Below, piece after piece: positions 1 to 11,442 of a stretch of DNA of 64,000 nt. A program made the translations under genes and the position numbers. Source of the stretch: Paraburkholderia sp. BL21I4N1 (GTDB lineage: Bacteria; Pseudomonadota; Gammaproteobacteria; Burkholderiales; Burkholderiaceae). The DNA is taken from assembly GCF_002973525.1 (NCBI RefSeq), contig NZ_PVEN01000005.1:186001-250000 (forward strand), given 5' to 3'. Numbering within the stretch: position 1 is the first letter of the stretch; each line of letters starts with the position of its first letter. The notes under the pieces are model-generated. The model did no database searches, was not told where the DNA came from, and saw only the letters and a list, made by a program, of their open reading frames with translations.

Positions 1-65
1 CAATATTGAGCGAGAGATCGCCTGATAGGCGGATAAGCGGATAAGCGGGGGGCGATACCCCACCG

Positions 66-1025
66 CTACTCGACGCCGAACGCCCCGCGTAACGCCGCGG
101 CCGCATCGGCATGCGCTTGCGCCACGTCAGGCACGAAGCCGCCCATCTTGAAGAACTCGTGGATCATGCCCGGGTAGCGTAGCAACATGACCAGGTTGCC
201 CGCGTTGCGTAACTTTTCCGCGTAAGCCGCGCCCTCGTCGCTCAACGGATCGTATTCGGCGGTCGCGATCCAGGCCGGCGCGAGGCCGCTGAAAGCAGGC
301 GCGTCGCGTTGACCGTCGAGCGGCGCGAATCGCCAGTCGTCGCGATCGCTCGTATCGCGCACGTAGTGATCGAAGAACCACTGAATCGTCTCGCCCGACA
401 GCAGGAACCCGTTGGCCAGACGCGCATGCGATTCCGTCTGCTGGTGTCCGGTCGTGCCGGGGTAGATCAGCATCTGCAGCGCCAGCTCGATGTCCGCGTC
501 GCGTGCGAGCACCGCGCAGACAGTGGCCAGCGTGCCGCCCGCGCTATCGCCACCCACCGCCAGCCGGTTTTCATCGATACCGTATTCCGCCGCGTGCGTG
601 TACAGCCAGCGCAACGCGTCGAACGCGTCGTCGACGGCCGTGGGGAATTTGTGCTCGGGCGCGAGACGATAGTCCACCGACAACACCGCGCAGCGGCCGT
701 CGCGCGCGAACATCCGGCAGAGCGCGTCGTGCGTGTCGACGCTGCCCACCGTGAAGCCGCCGCCGTGGTAGTACACCAGCGCCGGAAGCGGTTCGGCCCA
801 GCCCGGTTCGACTGGAAAATACAGACGTGCGCGAATCGCCGCGCCGTCGCGCGTGGGCACGCGCAGATCGTCGACGGAGAACATCGGCGCGCTGGCAATC
901 TCCAGGATCGGCGCGCTTTTTTCGTACGACGCGCGCGCCTGTTGCGCGCTCATGTCATGAAGCTGCGGACGTTTGGCCCGCGCGATCATGTCGAGCACCT
1001 GCTCGATCTTCGGATTCAGCGGCAT
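66..1025 (-). CDS. alpha/beta hydrolase, HSL-family (family IV) carboxylesterase
   Basis: Predicted cytoplasmic esterase acting on short-chain esters. The 319-residue protein carries the oxyanion-hole HGGG at 87-90, the nucleophile elbow GDSAGG at 159-164 (Ser161) and the other triad members Asp259 (EYDPLSD) and His289 (GMIHEFF), the classic hormone-sensitive-lipase layout. I use the ATG at 1025, just ahead of the PKIEQVLD helix where family members begin; an in-frame ATG at 1085 would add 20 residues that do not look like the family, and neither start has a strong Shine-Dalgarno. No signal peptide is seen. It is the last gene of a minus-strand run from 3723. The natural substrate cannot be read from the sequence. 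Confidence 0.9.
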   Translation of the reverse strand: MPLNPKIEQVLDMIARAKRPQLHDMSAQQARASYEKSAPILEIASAPMFSVDDLRVPTRDGAAIRARLYFPVEPGWAEPLPALVYYHGGGFTVGSVDTHDALCRMFARDGRCAVLSVDYRLAPEHKFPTAVDDAFDALRWLYTHAAEYGIDENRLAVGGDSAGGTLATVCAVLARDADIELALQMLIYPGTTGHQQTESHARLANGFLLSGETIQWFFDHYVRDTSDRDDWRFAPLDGQRDAPAFSGLAPAWIATAEYDPLSDEGAAYAEKLRNAGNLVMLLRYPGMIHEFFKMGGFVPDVAQAHADAAAALRGAFGVE

Positions 1026-1132
1026 GGTGCGTCTGAGGGCGCAAACGCGCCGGGAAAAGTAAAAGAGAACCGGCGAACATCGCATCGCAACCCATCACGA
1101 CGCAGCCGCTCGCCGGCCATGCTGGCAAACGC

Positions 1133-2056
1133 CTAACCCGCGTTCTTCACTTCGGGCTTCAACGACATCGGATCGCTCGGATTACGCAAATGCTCGATGT
1201 CCTCATGACGCAGCTCCACCGTCGCCATGATGCCCGGGTGCGTGATGATGTAGAAACGCCGCGCGGCGATCGCTTCGAAGGTGATGTCGGCGACGTCGGC
1301 GGCGCTCAGTTTGCCCGACTGCACCGCGCGCTGCAGTTGCTTGCCCGCGGCGATCTGTGAGCGGGTCGGGCCGCTGTCGTTGCGCAATGTTGCGGGGCGC
1401 GCGCGTTCGGCGTTGGCGATACCGGTCGGCACGAAGGCCGGGCACAACAACGAACAGCTCACGTGCGAGCCGGCACCCTGCGTCGCTTGCCCCGCTTCCG
1501 CTGCCTGCGTCATCTGAGCCGCCTGCGCCAGTTGCAGGTCGTGATACAGCGTCTCGGTGAGCGACACCACAGCATGCTTCGAGGCGTTGTAGATGCCCAT
1601 GGCGGGCGGCGACAGCAAGCCCGCCACCGACGCCGTATTGACGATATGCGCCGGCTCGTTCTGCGCCAGCATGATCGGCGTGAAGACGCGCACACCGTGC
1701 GCGACGCCCATCACGTTGACGCCGAACACCCACGACCAGTCGTTCACCGAGCTTTCCCACAGGAAGCCGCCCGACCCCACGCCCGCGTTGTTGAACAGCA
1801 GATGCACCTTGCCGAACGCGTCGAGCGCCGCCTGCGCGAGCGCTTCGACCTGGGCCGCGCTGGCGACGTCGGTCGGCACGCCGATCGCGTCGGCGCCGCC
1901 GGCGCGCAAGGCGTCGACGGTTTGCGCGAGCGCCTCGGGATTCACGTCGGCCAGCACCAGTTTCATGCCGAGCGCCGCGCCCTTGTCCGCGAACGCACGG
2001 CCGAAGCCGCTCGCCGCGCCGGTGATCACCGCCACCTTGCCTGTGAATTCGAACAT
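1133..2056 (-). CDS. SDR family NAD(P)-dependent oxidoreductase
   Basis: Short-chain dehydrogenase/reductase of 307 residues, expected to oxidise or reduce a hydroxyl/carbonyl group with NAD(P)(H). The cofactor motif TGAASGFG is at 13-20, NNAG at 89-92, and the catalytic Ser143, Tyr156 and Lys160 are present. Asp38 after beta-2 (LADVN) suggests NAD preference, which is inference. The start has an AGGGGG Shine-Dalgarno about 9 nt upstream. Residues about 177-198 are an Ala/Gln-rich low-complexity insert not expected in the SDR fold, placed just before the strand that leads to the LCPAFVPTG loop. The reductase gene upstream ends only 19 bp away, so the two are very likely cotranscribed. Confidence 0.9.
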   Translation of the reverse strand: MFEFTGKVAVITGAASGFGRAFADKGAALGMKLVLADVNPEALAQTVDALRAGGADAIGVPTDVASAAQVEALAQAALDAFGKVHLLFNNAGVGSGGFLWESSVNDWSWVFGVNVMGVAHGVRVFTPIMLAQNEPAHIVNTASVAGLLSPPAMGIYNASKHAVVSLTETLYHDLQLAQAAQMTQAAEAGQATQGAGSHVSCSLLCPAFVPTGIANAERARPATLRNDSGPTRSQIAAGKQLQRAVQSGKLSAADVADITFEAIAARRFYIITHPGIMATVELRHEDIEHLRNPSDPMSLKPEVKNAG

Positions 2057-2075
2057 CGTGCGCCCCCTGGTTGGT

Positions 2076-3074
2076 TCAGATCAGCTTGACGAGCTGTTTA
2101 CCGAAATTCTTGCCTTTGAGCAGCCCCATGAATGCCTCGGGCGCCGCGTCCAGACCTTGCGCGACGGTCTCGCGATATTGCAGCTTGTTTTGCGCGACCA
2201 GCGTGCCGAGCTGCTTCAGCGCTTCCGGCCACACGTCCATATGCTCGCTGACGATAAAACCCTGCACCCGCAAACGCTGCGTGAGCATCAGCGAAGGATG
2301 CTTGAGCGGCAGCGGCTGGCCGTCGTAGCCCGCGATAAACCCGCACAGCGCGATCCGGCCGAACGCGTTCATGCGCGCCAGCGTCACGTCGAGCACTTCA
2401 CCGCCGACGTTCTCGAAGTAGCCGTCGACGCCATCCGGCGTCACCGCCTTGAGGTCCTTGTACAGATTGCCGGCCTTGTAGTCGACGCAAGCGTCGAAGC
2501 CGAGCGTCTCGACCACATAGCGGCACTTGTCCGCGCCGCCCGCAATGCCGACCGCGCGTGCGCCGGCCAGCTTCGCCAGTTGCCCCACCACGCTGCCCAC
2601 CGCGCCGCTCGCCGCGCTGACCACCACGGTCTCGCCGGCCTTCGGCGCGATGATGCGGTTCAGGCCGTACCACGCGGTAACGCCGGGCATGCCGACCGGT
2701 CCGAGATAGGCCGACAACGGCACGTGCGTATCGTCCACTTTCTGCACGCCCGCGCCGTTCGAGACGCCGTACTCCTGCCAGCCGAACATCGCGACGACCT
2801 TGTCGCCGACGCTGAATTTCGGGTTCCTCGACTCCACCACTTCACCGACCGTGCCCCCGATCATCACTTCGTCGAGCGGCTGCGGCGCCGCGTACGACTT
2901 GCTGTCGTTCATGCGGCCGCGCATGTACGGATCGAGCGACAGGAAGTGATTGCGCACGCGCAATTCGCCGTCGGCGAGCGGCGCGAGCGGCGTCTCGACG
3001 AGCCTGAAATTGTCCGGCGTGACGGCGCCTTGCGGACGCGAAGCCAGCACGAGTTGACGGTTGATCTGGGGCAT
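2076..3074 (-). CDS. NADP-dependent oxidoreductase, zinc-free MDR (CurA/LTB4-dehydrogenase type)
   Basis: Medium-chain reductase of the zinc-independent leukotriene B4 12-hydroxydehydrogenase / curcumin reductase CurA group, which reduces conjugated double bonds with NADPH. The 332-residue protein opens with the family start PQINRQLVLASRP and has the Rossmann loop AASGAVGSVVG near residue 155; no zinc-binding Cys cluster is seen. I choose the ATG at 3074 because GGAGACG lies about 6 nt upstream; the ATG at 3089 would add METND and has no good ribosome site. It lies 19 bp upstream of the SDR gene, in the same direction. The physiological enone is unknown. Confidence 0.9.
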   Translation of the reverse strand: MPQINRQLVLASRPQGAVTPDNFRLVETPLAPLADGELRVRNHFLSLDPYMRGRMNDSKSYAAPQPLDEVMIGGTVGEVVESRNPKFSVGDKVVAMFGWQEYGVSNGAGVQKVDDTHVPLSAYLGPVGMPGVTAWYGLNRIIAPKAGETVVVSAASGAVGSVVGQLAKLAGARAVGIAGGADKCRYVVETLGFDACVDYKAGNLYKDLKAVTPDGVDGYFENVGGEVLDVTLARMNAFGRIALCGFIAGYDGQPLPLKHPSLMLTQRLRVQGFIVSEHMDVWPEALKQLGTLVAQNKLQYRETVAQGLDAAPEAFMGLLKGKNFGKQLVKLI

Positions 3075-3237
3075 GTCGTTCGTCTCCATGAGTTGCCGGT
3101 TTGAGCGGCGAGTAATTTGAAACGGATGCTAGTGGCGAGAAGCAAAAGCGACGCGGCGCACACGGTGTTCCAACAGCGTGCAGACACGTAGACACGTCGA
3201 CGCACACGCACGCTCGCGCGTCGCACGCCGCCGATGT

Positions 3238-3723
3238 TCAACCGTCGCTCGGACCGGGTTTCGCCGACGGATCGCTGCGCAAGCGCTGCTGCGTCACATC
3301 GCGGCCCACCGCGAGGCGTCGCATGTATTTGAACGTGCCGAGCGCCTTGGCGACGAAGTGGCCCTCGCTGTCGCGAATCTCGCCTTCGCAATAAGCCATG
3401 GTGGTCGAGCGGTGCAACACGCGGCCGGTCGCGCGCAACTCGCCGCGGCCCGGCTGCATGAAATTGACCTTCATTTCGACGGTGACCACGCCGACACCGT
3501 CGCCGGCGAGACTGCGCGCGGCCATGGCCAGCGCGACGTCGGCGAGCGTCATCGTGACGCCGCCATGCGCGACGTCCCAGGTGTTCATATGGTCGGGCTG
3601 CAGCGGCAGCACGACTTCGCTGGCGCCGTCCGCCGCGGCCACGAGCTGCGCGCCGAGCCGGTCGACGAACGGGCTCTCGGGCAAGCTCGCGCGGTTGGCG
3701 TGGGATGAAGTTGAATCGGTCAT
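3238..3723 (-). CDS. PaaI-family hotdog thioesterase
   Basis: Small acyl-CoA thioesterase (161 residues) of the hotdog PaaI/YbgC-like group, hydrolysing acyl- or aryl-CoA in the cytoplasm. The diagnostic segment MNTWDVAHGGVTMTLAD at about 46-62 carries the Asn and HGG expected for the active-site helix, and the beta strands with VNFMQPGRGEL follow. The roughly 25 C-terminal residues are polar and probably unstructured. It is the first gene of the run 3723-66, separated from the reductase by about 160 bp, so it may have its own transcript. Which CoA thioester it uses is not visible. Confidence 0.85.
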   Translation of the reverse strand: MTDSTSSHANRASLPESPFVDRLGAQLVAAADGASEVVLPLQPDHMNTWDVAHGGVTMTLADVALAMAARSLAGDGVGVVTVEMKVNFMQPGRGELRATGRVLHRSTTMAYCEGEIRDSEGHFVAKALGTFKYMRRLAVGRDVTQQRLRSDPSAKPGPSDG

Positions 3724-3825
3724 TGCGGATATCTGAATGCGTGTTCGACGCGTGATGAATAACGGCGCGATATGGGTTGAGCCGGTTGCGCGGATTCGGC
3801 TAATAGCAGCGGGAAATGATACCCG

Positions 3826-5340
3826 CTATGGCGTTTTCGCATGCGCGGTCATCCGCGTGGCGAGTCGGCCGAGCTTGCGCACCGCCTCGTCGGCCTGCTC
3901 GATATCCGTGCTCGGACAACTCAGGCGAATGAAATGATCGAAACGTCCCGCGTTCGAATACACCGTGCCGGGCATCACGCGAATACCTTCGCGCAAAGCG
4001 GCCTCAAAGAACGCCGCCGACGACACCCCCCGCGGCAACTCGATCCAGAAAAACATTCCGCCGCCCGGCGGCGTGAAACGCGTGCCGTCCGGAAACGACG
4101 CGGCGATCGCCGCGGCCATCCGCTCGCGCTGAAGCCGCAGACGGTCGCGCAAGCGCCGCAAATGTCGGTCATACGCGCTGGTTTCCAGAAACTCGGCGAG
4201 CACGACCTGCGCCAACGGCTCGTTATGGCGAGACTGCGCGAACTTCAGCATGCCGACGCGCGGATGCCAGCGGCCGCCGTTGATCCAGCCGACCCGCAGA
4301 CCGGGCGCCAGGGTCTTGTTGAACGACGTGCAGTGGATCACGGTGCCGTCGGTGTCCCAGGCCTTGAGCGAGCGCGGTGACGCCGCCGCGTCGACGAGCT
4401 CGCGATACGGATCGTCCTCGATCAGCGCAATACCGGCTTGCGAGCACAGTTCCACGAGCCTCGCCTTGTGCGCATCGGGCATCACGCTGCCAAGCGGGTT
4501 CTGCAAATGAGGCACAACCACCACGGCCTTGATGTCGGGATGCGTTTGCAGCGCGAACGCCAGCGCTTCGACGGCGAGGCCGGTGCTCGGACTGGCGGGA
4601 ATTTCCAGCGCGCGCAAACCGAGACTTTCCAGTGCCTGCAGCAAGCCGAAAAAACACGGCGACTCGACCGCGACGGTGTCGCCCGGCTGAGTCACGGCGC
4701 GCAACGCGAGATTCATGGCTTCGATACCGCCATGGGTCATGATGACCTCGTCCGCGCCGATCTGGATGCCGGCCTCGAGCACACGCCGCGCAATGACCGC
4801 GCGCAACGCCGGATCGCCGTGATCGTGACCGGCTGCGGTCAGCAAGGTGGGCTGCCGGCGCAACGCGCGCAGCGCGGTTTTCTGCAACGCCGCAGTCGGA
4901 TAGAGATCGGGCGACGCGGTCGAGCCGCCCAGATTGAGCGCGTCCGGGTAGCGCCGGTAGGTCGACACGAGCGCCGAAATCGTCGAGTGAATCCCGACGA
5001 ATTGCGCGGCGCCCGGCTGTAGGGCGAGATCCGCCGCGTCCGGTTCAGTAGCGGCCGGTAGCGCGGCAGCCGGCGGCACCCGCACGAAATAACCGGCGCG
5101 CGGCCGCGCGTCGATCAGCGCGGCGCGTTCGAGCACGCGGTAGCTTTCGGTCGCCGTCGCGAGACTCACGCTGTGGCGTTGCATGAATGCGCGCATCGAC
5201 GGCATGCGGTCGCCCGGGCGCAGCACGCCGTTGCCGATCGCGCGGCGGTACTGGTCGGCCAGTTGCCGGTAAAGCGGCTGGCTATCGGCGGCGCGATCCG
5301 CCTGCGGCGGGCTGTCCTGCAGGGAAGTGGACTGTGTCAT
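3826..5340 (-). CDS. MocR-type regulator: GntR winged helix fused to class I aminotransferase domain
   Basis: PLP-binding transcription factor of the MocR/GabR/PdxR group, 504 residues from the ATG at 5340. Residues 21-88 form the GntR winged helix (PLYRQLADQY to GYFVRV); residues about 110-495 are a fold-type I aminotransferase with NPLG at 281-284, the PLP-ring Asp in EDDPYREL (309-312), and the PLP lysine Lys342 in SFNKTLAPG. Such proteins usually sense an amine or vitamer and act on a divergent promoter. Here the divergent neighbour is the DUF2917 gene, and a paired inverted sequence lies between them. An upstream ATG at 5382 is possible but would overlap the operator area; neither start has a clear Shine-Dalgarno. 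Effector unknown. Confidence 0.88.
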   Translation of the reverse strand: MTQSTSLQDSPPQADRAADSQPLYRQLADQYRRAIGNGVLRPGDRMPSMRAFMQRHSVSLATATESYRVLERAALIDARPRAGYFVRVPPAAALPAATEPDAADLALQPGAAQFVGIHSTISALVSTYRRYPDALNLGGSTASPDLYPTAALQKTALRALRRQPTLLTAAGHDHGDPALRAVIARRVLEAGIQIGADEVIMTHGGIEAMNLALRAVTQPGDTVAVESPCFFGLLQALESLGLRALEIPASPSTGLAVEALAFALQTHPDIKAVVVVPHLQNPLGSVMPDAHKARLVELCSQAGIALIEDDPYRELVDAAASPRSLKAWDTDGTVIHCTSFNKTLAPGLRVGWINGGRWHPRVGMLKFAQSRHNEPLAQVVLAEFLETSAYDRHLRRLRDRLRLQRERMAAAIAASFPDGTRFTPPGGGMFFWIELPRGVSSAAFFEAALREGIRVMPGTVYSNAGRFDHFIRLSCPSTDIEQADEAVRKLGRLATRMTAHAKTP

Positions 5341-5391
5341 GCGACGATGGTGCGGACTGTTCGCGTGCTGCAACAGATACACATCGGCACC

Positions 5392-5440
5392 ATTCGGACC
5401 GATACAGCACGCTGAAAGCCTCCACTGTACCGGTTCAGAT
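5392..5440. promoter_or_regulatory. probable MocR operator: paired inverted CTGTAYCGGTYC sites
   Basis: In the spacer between the divergent MocR and DUF2917 genes, CTGTATCGGTCC is read on the minus strand at 5407-5396 and CTGTACCGGTTC on the plus strand at 5425-5436. The arms agree at 10 of 12 positions, both differences being transitions. Their centres lie about 33 bp apart, close to three helical turns. MocR proteins are dimers that bind two spaced sites, so an operator is the natural reading; binding itself is inference. Confidence 0.5.
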
Positions 5441-5518
5441 AGTCGGGCGTTGCGGCTGTTTTCACGTCGACGGACTCCCTAAGCTGTGTGGCATGAAAAC
5501 GGTTTAAAGGAATCGGCC

Positions 5519-5896
5519 ATGTCGCTGCGTCAACCCCGCGCCTTTCTCTCCCGCGACGCCGCTCCGTCGCGACTTCCCGCTGGTCAACTCGCGATGCACG
5601 ACCTCGGCGCACACACCGCGATCGTGGCGGTGGAAGGCTCGCTGCGGCTGCAGTTGCGCGACCGCTCGCTGGCCTGGCTCGGCGACGCCGTACCTGTCAC
5701 GACGATCACGTTGCAGGAAGGCGAGTGTTTCGTGACGCCGCAACGCGGCGTCGTGTCGATCAACGCGGGTCAGACGCAAGCGGCGGTGTTCGTGCTGCAG
5801 CGGCTGCGCTCGCAAAACAGCCTGTACGACCTGATTCGCCACGCTCGGCAGTCGCTGGCCGGGCTCGTCAAAACCTGGTGGCGGCGCACCGCCTGA
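5519..5896 (+). CDS. DUF2917 domain-containing protein
   Basis: Protein of 125 residues matching the DUF2917 pattern known mainly from Burkholderiales: short beta strands ending in a repeated glycine turn (VEGSLRLQLRD, LQEGECFVTP, INAGQTQAAVFVL), compatible with a small cupin-like barrel. It then has a basic C-terminal helix ending KTWWRRTA. No catalytic residues are recognised and the function is unknown. AAAGGA precedes the ATG at 5519; the earlier ATG at 5486 has none. It is divergent from the MocR gene and is the likely regulated target of that protein. Confidence 0.75.
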   Translation: MSLRQPRAFLSRDAAPSRLPAGQLAMHDLGAHTAIVAVEGSLRLQLRDRSLAWLGDAVPVTTITLQEGECFVTPQRGVVSINAGQTQAAVFVLQRLRSQNSLYDLIRHARQSLAGLVKTWWRRTA

Positions 5897-5910
5897 CACG
5901 CGCGAAAAAA

Positions 5911-5966
5911 AGCGGGTGTCATGGATTCATCGCTATTACGCCGAACCGCCCGACACCCGCTCTTTT
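5911..5966. terminator. long-loop hairpin, probable bidirectional terminator
   Basis: AGCGGGTGTC at 5911-5920 pairs with GACACCCGCT at 5952-5961 around a 31-nt loop. A run of seven A lies on the left and TCTTTTA on the right. It sits between the convergent DUF2917 and thiolase genes. Confidence 0.55.
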
Positions 5967-6010
5967 ACCGAACTCAATCACGTGGGATCGCGTGAAATCA
6001 CGCGGCGCCC

Positions 6011-7189
6011 TCACACCACTTCGAACAACCCCGCCGCGCCCTGCCCGCCGCCGATACACATCGTCACGACCACCAGCTTCGCGCCGCGCCGCTTGCCTTC
6101 GATCAATGCATGACCGGTCAGCCGCGCGCCCGACACGCCGTACGGATGGCCGACCGCGATCGCGCCGCCGTTCACGTTCAGGCGGTCGTGCGGAATGCCG
6201 AGCTTGTCGGCGCAATACAGCACCTGCACCGCGAACGCTTCGTTCAGTTCCCACAGGTCGATGTCCTCGACCTTCAACCCGGCTTGCCTGAGCAGCTTCG
6301 GCACCGCGAACACCGGTCCGATGCCCATCTCGTCCGGCTCGCAACCGGCCACCGCGAAGCCGCGGAAAATCCCCAGCGGCTGCAGGCCCTCACGCTCCGC
6401 CACTTTCGCATTCATCACCACGCACGCCGACGCGCCGTCCGAAAACTGGCTGGCATTGCCCGCCGTCACGACACCACCCGGCAGCGCGGTACGAATCTTC
6501 GACACACCTTCGAGCGTGGTGTCGGCGCGAATGCCTTCGTCGCTGCCGACGGTGACTTCCTTCGTGAACAGCCGGCCGCTCGCTTTATCGGCGACGCCGG
6601 CCAGTACCGTCAACGGTACGATCTCGTCCTTGAACTTGCCGGCTTCGAGCGCGGCCGCGGCGCGTTGCTGCGAGCGCACGCCGTATTCGTCCTGACGCTC
6701 CTTCGAAATCGAATAGCGTTTGGCGACGTTTTCCGCGGTCTGCAGCATCGACCAGTAGATTTCCGGCTTGTGCTGGCTGAGCCAGCCTTCGGTCATCATG
6801 TGGCGGTTCATCTCGTTCTGCACGCACGAGATCGACTCCACCCCGCCCGCGACGAACACGTCGCCTTCACCGGCGATCACGCGTTGCGCGGCAAGCGCGA
6901 TGGTCTGCAAACCCGACGAGCAGAAGCGGTTCACCGTCATGCCCGGCACGCTGACCGGCAGGCCGCCGCGCAGCGCGATCTGCCGCGCGATGTTCATGCC
7001 CGTCGCGCCTTCCGGATTGGCGCAGCCCATGATCACGTCCTCGACGCGCGCCGGATCGAGCCCGGCGCGCTCGACCGCGGCCTGCGTCACGTGGCCGCCG
7101 AGCGTCGCGCCGTGAGTCATGTTGAAACCGCCGCGCCAGGATTTGGCGAGGCCCGTGCGAGCAGTCGATACGATTACGGCGTCAGTCAT
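6011..7189 (-). CDS. acetyl-CoA C-acyltransferase (thiolase)
   Basis: Thiolase II/3-ketoacyl-CoA thiolase of 392 residues, cleaving (or condensing) 3-ketoacyl-CoA with CoA. The acyl-accepting Cys90 lies in NRFCSSG, His348 in GGAIAVGHP, and the second catalytic Cys378 in [11 protein letters not shown]. The ATG at 7189 is preceded by AGGAGA at ideal distance; the longer ORF upstream has no family sequence. It lies 199 bp downstream of the FadB-like gene in the same direction, so the two probably supply the last steps of beta-oxidation together. A degradative role is inferred from this context. Confidence 0.93.
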   Translation of the reverse strand: MTDAVIVSTARTGLAKSWRGGFNMTHGATLGGHVTQAAVERAGLDPARVEDVIMGCANPEGATGMNIARQIALRGGLPVSVPGMTVNRFCSSGLQTIALAAQRVIAGEGDVFVAGGVESISCVQNEMNRHMMTEGWLSQHKPEIYWSMLQTAENVAKRYSISKERQDEYGVRSQQRAAAALEAGKFKDEIVPLTVLAGVADKASGRLFTKEVTVGSDEGIRADTTLEGVSKIRTALPGGVVTAGNASQFSDGASACVVMNAKVAEREGLQPLGIFRGFAVAGCEPDEMGIGPVFAVPKLLRQAGLKVEDIDLWELNEAFAVQVLYCADKLGIPHDRLNVNGGAIAVGHPYGVSGARLTGHALIEGKRRGAKLVVVTMCIGGGQGAAGLFEVV

Positions 7190-7388
7190 GCAAATCTCCT
7201 GTGTCGAGGACGGTGAGCGTGTCGATCGGAGCGAGCGCCTTGGCGCCGACTCTCGTCCCCTACAAGTTGGTCGGTATATCCCGATGTCGAGGGTGGCGCA
7301 CCGGCGCTTCGCCGTACGGCGGTTGGCGGGCACACGCCACCTCGGTCATTTCACTCGAACGGCCTGGGGTCTACGGCCTTCCCGGGCC

Positions 7389-9473
7389 TCAGCCGTTGAA
7401 CCCACGACCTTGCGCCGCCAGTTTCGCGATGCTGGGCGCGAGTTGCCACGCATCGCCGTTCGGCCGCGCCGCATAGCGGCCAATCGCGCGCTCGACGTTG
7501 TAGAGCCCGACGGTATCCGCGTACAGCATCGGACCGCCGCGATACAGCGGAAAACCGTAGCCGGTCAGATAGACCATGTCGATATCCGACGCCTTCGACG
7601 CGATGCCTTCCTCGAGAATCTTCGCGCCTTCATTGACGAGCGCGAACACGAGACGTTCGACGATTTCCTCGTCGCTGATCTTGCGGCGCTCGGCGTTGGC
7701 TTCCTTCGAGAACGCGCCGATCATCTCGTCGACGACCTTCGACGGATACGCCGTGCGGTCGCCCGCCTTGTAGTCGTACCAGCCGCCGCCGGTCTTCTGG
7801 CCGAAGCGCCCGGTCTCGCACAGACGGTCGGCGATCTTCGAATAGTGCATGTCGGGATGTTCCTGATAGCGGCGCTTGCGGATCGCCCAGCCGATGTCGT
7901 TGCCGGCCAGATCGCTCATGCGGAACGGGCCCATCGCGAAACCGAATTTCTCGATCGCCTTGTCGACCTGCGCGGGCAACGCGCCTTCCTCGAGCATGAA
8001 GAGCGCCTGACGGATGTACTGCTCGATCATCCGGTTGCCGATAAAGCCGTCGCACACGCCCGAGACCACCGCGGTCTTTCTGATCTTCTTCGCGAGCTTC
8101 ATGACGGTGGCGAGCACGTCTTTCGCCGTGTCCTTGCCGCGCACCACTTCGAGCAGCTTCATCACGTTGGCCGGGCTGAAGAAGTGCATGCCGACCACGT
8201 CCTGCGGACGTTTCGTGAACGCGGCGATCCTGTCGACGTCCAGCGTCGACGTGTTCGACGCGAGGATCGCGCCGGGCTTGGCCACTTCGTCGAGCCGCCT
8301 GAATACCTGTTCCTTCACGCCGAGTTCCTCGAACACCGCTTCGACGATCAGGTCGGCGTGCTTGAGGTCGTCGTAGGACAGCGTGGGCGTGATCAACGCC
8401 ATGCGCTGGTCGAGCGCCTCGGGCTTCAGCTTGCCCTTCTTCACGCTGGCTTCGTAGTTCTTGCGGATCGTCGCGAGGCCGCGATCGAGCGCGTCCTGTT
8501 TCGTTTCCAGCAGCGTGACCGGAATGCCCGCGTTGATGAAGTTCATCGCGATGCCGCCGCCCATCGTGCCCGCGCCGATCACCGCCACCTGGGCGATGTC
8601 GCGCACGGGTGTGTCGGCCGGCACGTCGGGAATCTTGCTGGCCGCGCGCTCACCGAAGAACGCGTGACGTAACGCGTGACTCTCGGGCGTCTGCACCAGC
8701 GCGATGAAGCATTCGCGTTCGAATGCGAGGCCCTTGTCGAAGCCGTTCTGCACGCCCGCTTCGACCGCATCAATACATTTCAGAGGCGCGGGGAAATTCT
8801 TCGCCATCGCCGAGACGGTATTGCGCGCGAACTGGATGAAACCCGCGGCGTTCGGATGCTCGATCTGGCGATCGCGCACGCGCGGATGCGGGCCTTCTTT
8901 CGCGCCGACCTTGCGGGCAAACGCGAGTGCCGCTTCGGCCAGATCGCCCGGCGCGACCTCGTCGAACAGACCCGAGTCGGCGAGCTTCTCGGACAGCACC
9001 GGCGCACCCGACACGATCATATTGAGCGACGCTTCGAGGCCGATGGCGCGCGGCAAACGCTGCGTGCCGCCCGCGCCCGGCAAAATGCCGAGCTTCACTT
9101 CCGGCAGCGCGATCTGCGCGCCGGGCGCCGCGATCCGGTAATGCGCGCCGAGCGCCAATTCCAAACCGCCGCCCATCGCCACGCTGTGAATTGCCGCGAT
9201 CACCGGCTTCGCGCTGCTTTCGACCACCTTGATGACGGTGGCGAGCGTCGGTTCCTGAGTCGCTTTCGGCGTGTTGAATTCGGTGATGTCGGCGCCGCCT
9301 GAAAACGCTTTGCCCGCGCCGGTCAGCACGATGGCCTTAATGGACGGATCGTTCTGCGCGCGCTCGATACCGTCGACGATGCCGGCTCGCGTCGACAGGC
9401 CGAGGCCATTCACGGGAGGATTGTTCAGCGTGATGACGGCCACGCCGTCATGAGTTGTGTAGTCCACTGCCAT
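7389..9473 (-). CDS. FadB-type fusion: enoyl-CoA hydratase / 3-hydroxyacyl-CoA dehydrogenase
   Basis: Bifunctional beta-oxidation enzyme of 694 residues. Residues 1-190 are a crotonase domain, with the oxyanion-hole segment at 98-103 and the two hydratase glutamates near Glu105 (GGGLELA) and Glu125 (LPEVKLG). The NAD-binding motif GAGTMG is at 300-305, followed by the 3-hydroxyacyl-CoA dehydrogenase N- and C-terminal domains ([38 protein letters not shown]). GGAGG stands about 10 nt before the ATG. The length matches the FadB/FadJ-like monofunctional-chain group of Burkholderiales. It lies between the acyl-CoA ligase and thiolase genes, so the three form a near-complete fatty-acid degradation set; no acyl-CoA dehydrogenase is present here. 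Confidence 0.93.
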   Translation of the reverse strand: MAVDYTTHDGVAVITLNNPPVNGLGLSTRAGIVDGIERAQNDPSIKAIVLTGAGKAFSGGADITEFNTPKATQEPTLATVIKVVESSAKPVIAAIHSVAMGGGLELALGAHYRIAAPGAQIALPEVKLGILPGAGGTQRLPRAIGLEASLNMIVSGAPVLSEKLADSGLFDEVAPGDLAEAALAFARKVGAKEGPHPRVRDRQIEHPNAAGFIQFARNTVSAMAKNFPAPLKCIDAVEAGVQNGFDKGLAFERECFIALVQTPESHALRHAFFGERAASKIPDVPADTPVRDIAQVAVIGAGTMGGGIAMNFINAGIPVTLLETKQDALDRGLATIRKNYEASVKKGKLKPEALDQRMALITPTLSYDDLKHADLIVEAVFEELGVKEQVFRRLDEVAKPGAILASNTSTLDVDRIAAFTKRPQDVVGMHFFSPANVMKLLEVVRGKDTAKDVLATVMKLAKKIRKTAVVSGVCDGFIGNRMIEQYIRQALFMLEEGALPAQVDKAIEKFGFAMGPFRMSDLAGNDIGWAIRKRRYQEHPDMHYSKIADRLCETGRFGQKTGGGWYDYKAGDRTAYPSKVVDEMIGAFSKEANAERRKISDEEIVERLVFALVNEGAKILEEGIASKASDIDMVYLTGYGFPLYRGGPMLYADTVGLYNVERAIGRYAARPNGDAWQLAPSIAKLAAQGRGFNG

Positions 9474-9667
9474 CTCTGCCTGCCTCCATGCGATTCATGC
9501 CATGTTGCGGTTGAGGCGGCGCATGACGCGCCGCCCGTCCGGTTCACCGAGTCGGATCATTGTCCGCTTGTTGCCAGCGCATGGGCGACACACTCACCGA
9601 CTCGCTGCTCGATTAACCGGGGTCAGCAGGCAGAATACACAAAAAAGCACGCTCGTTCAATTTACTG

Positions 9668-11344
<1,677 letters not shown>

Positions 11345-11442
11345 AAAGGGAGCTCTCCTCGTCCTGGTTGCTTCAATGGGAAGCCAGCCTGCAGCGCCGC
11401 TGGCGCGGACTTACAATATCGGTTAATCCAGAGGCGCTCAAC

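Noticed and set aside
27..50. Short tandem GCGGATAA-type repeat at the left edge
   Set aside because: Only two units, in the 65-bp 3' flank of the esterase gene; no recognisable function.
3181..3196. Two AGACACGT units upstream of the CurA-like reductase gene
   Set aside because: Two 8-bp units in GC-rich DNA can arise by chance and no promoter element is aligned with them.
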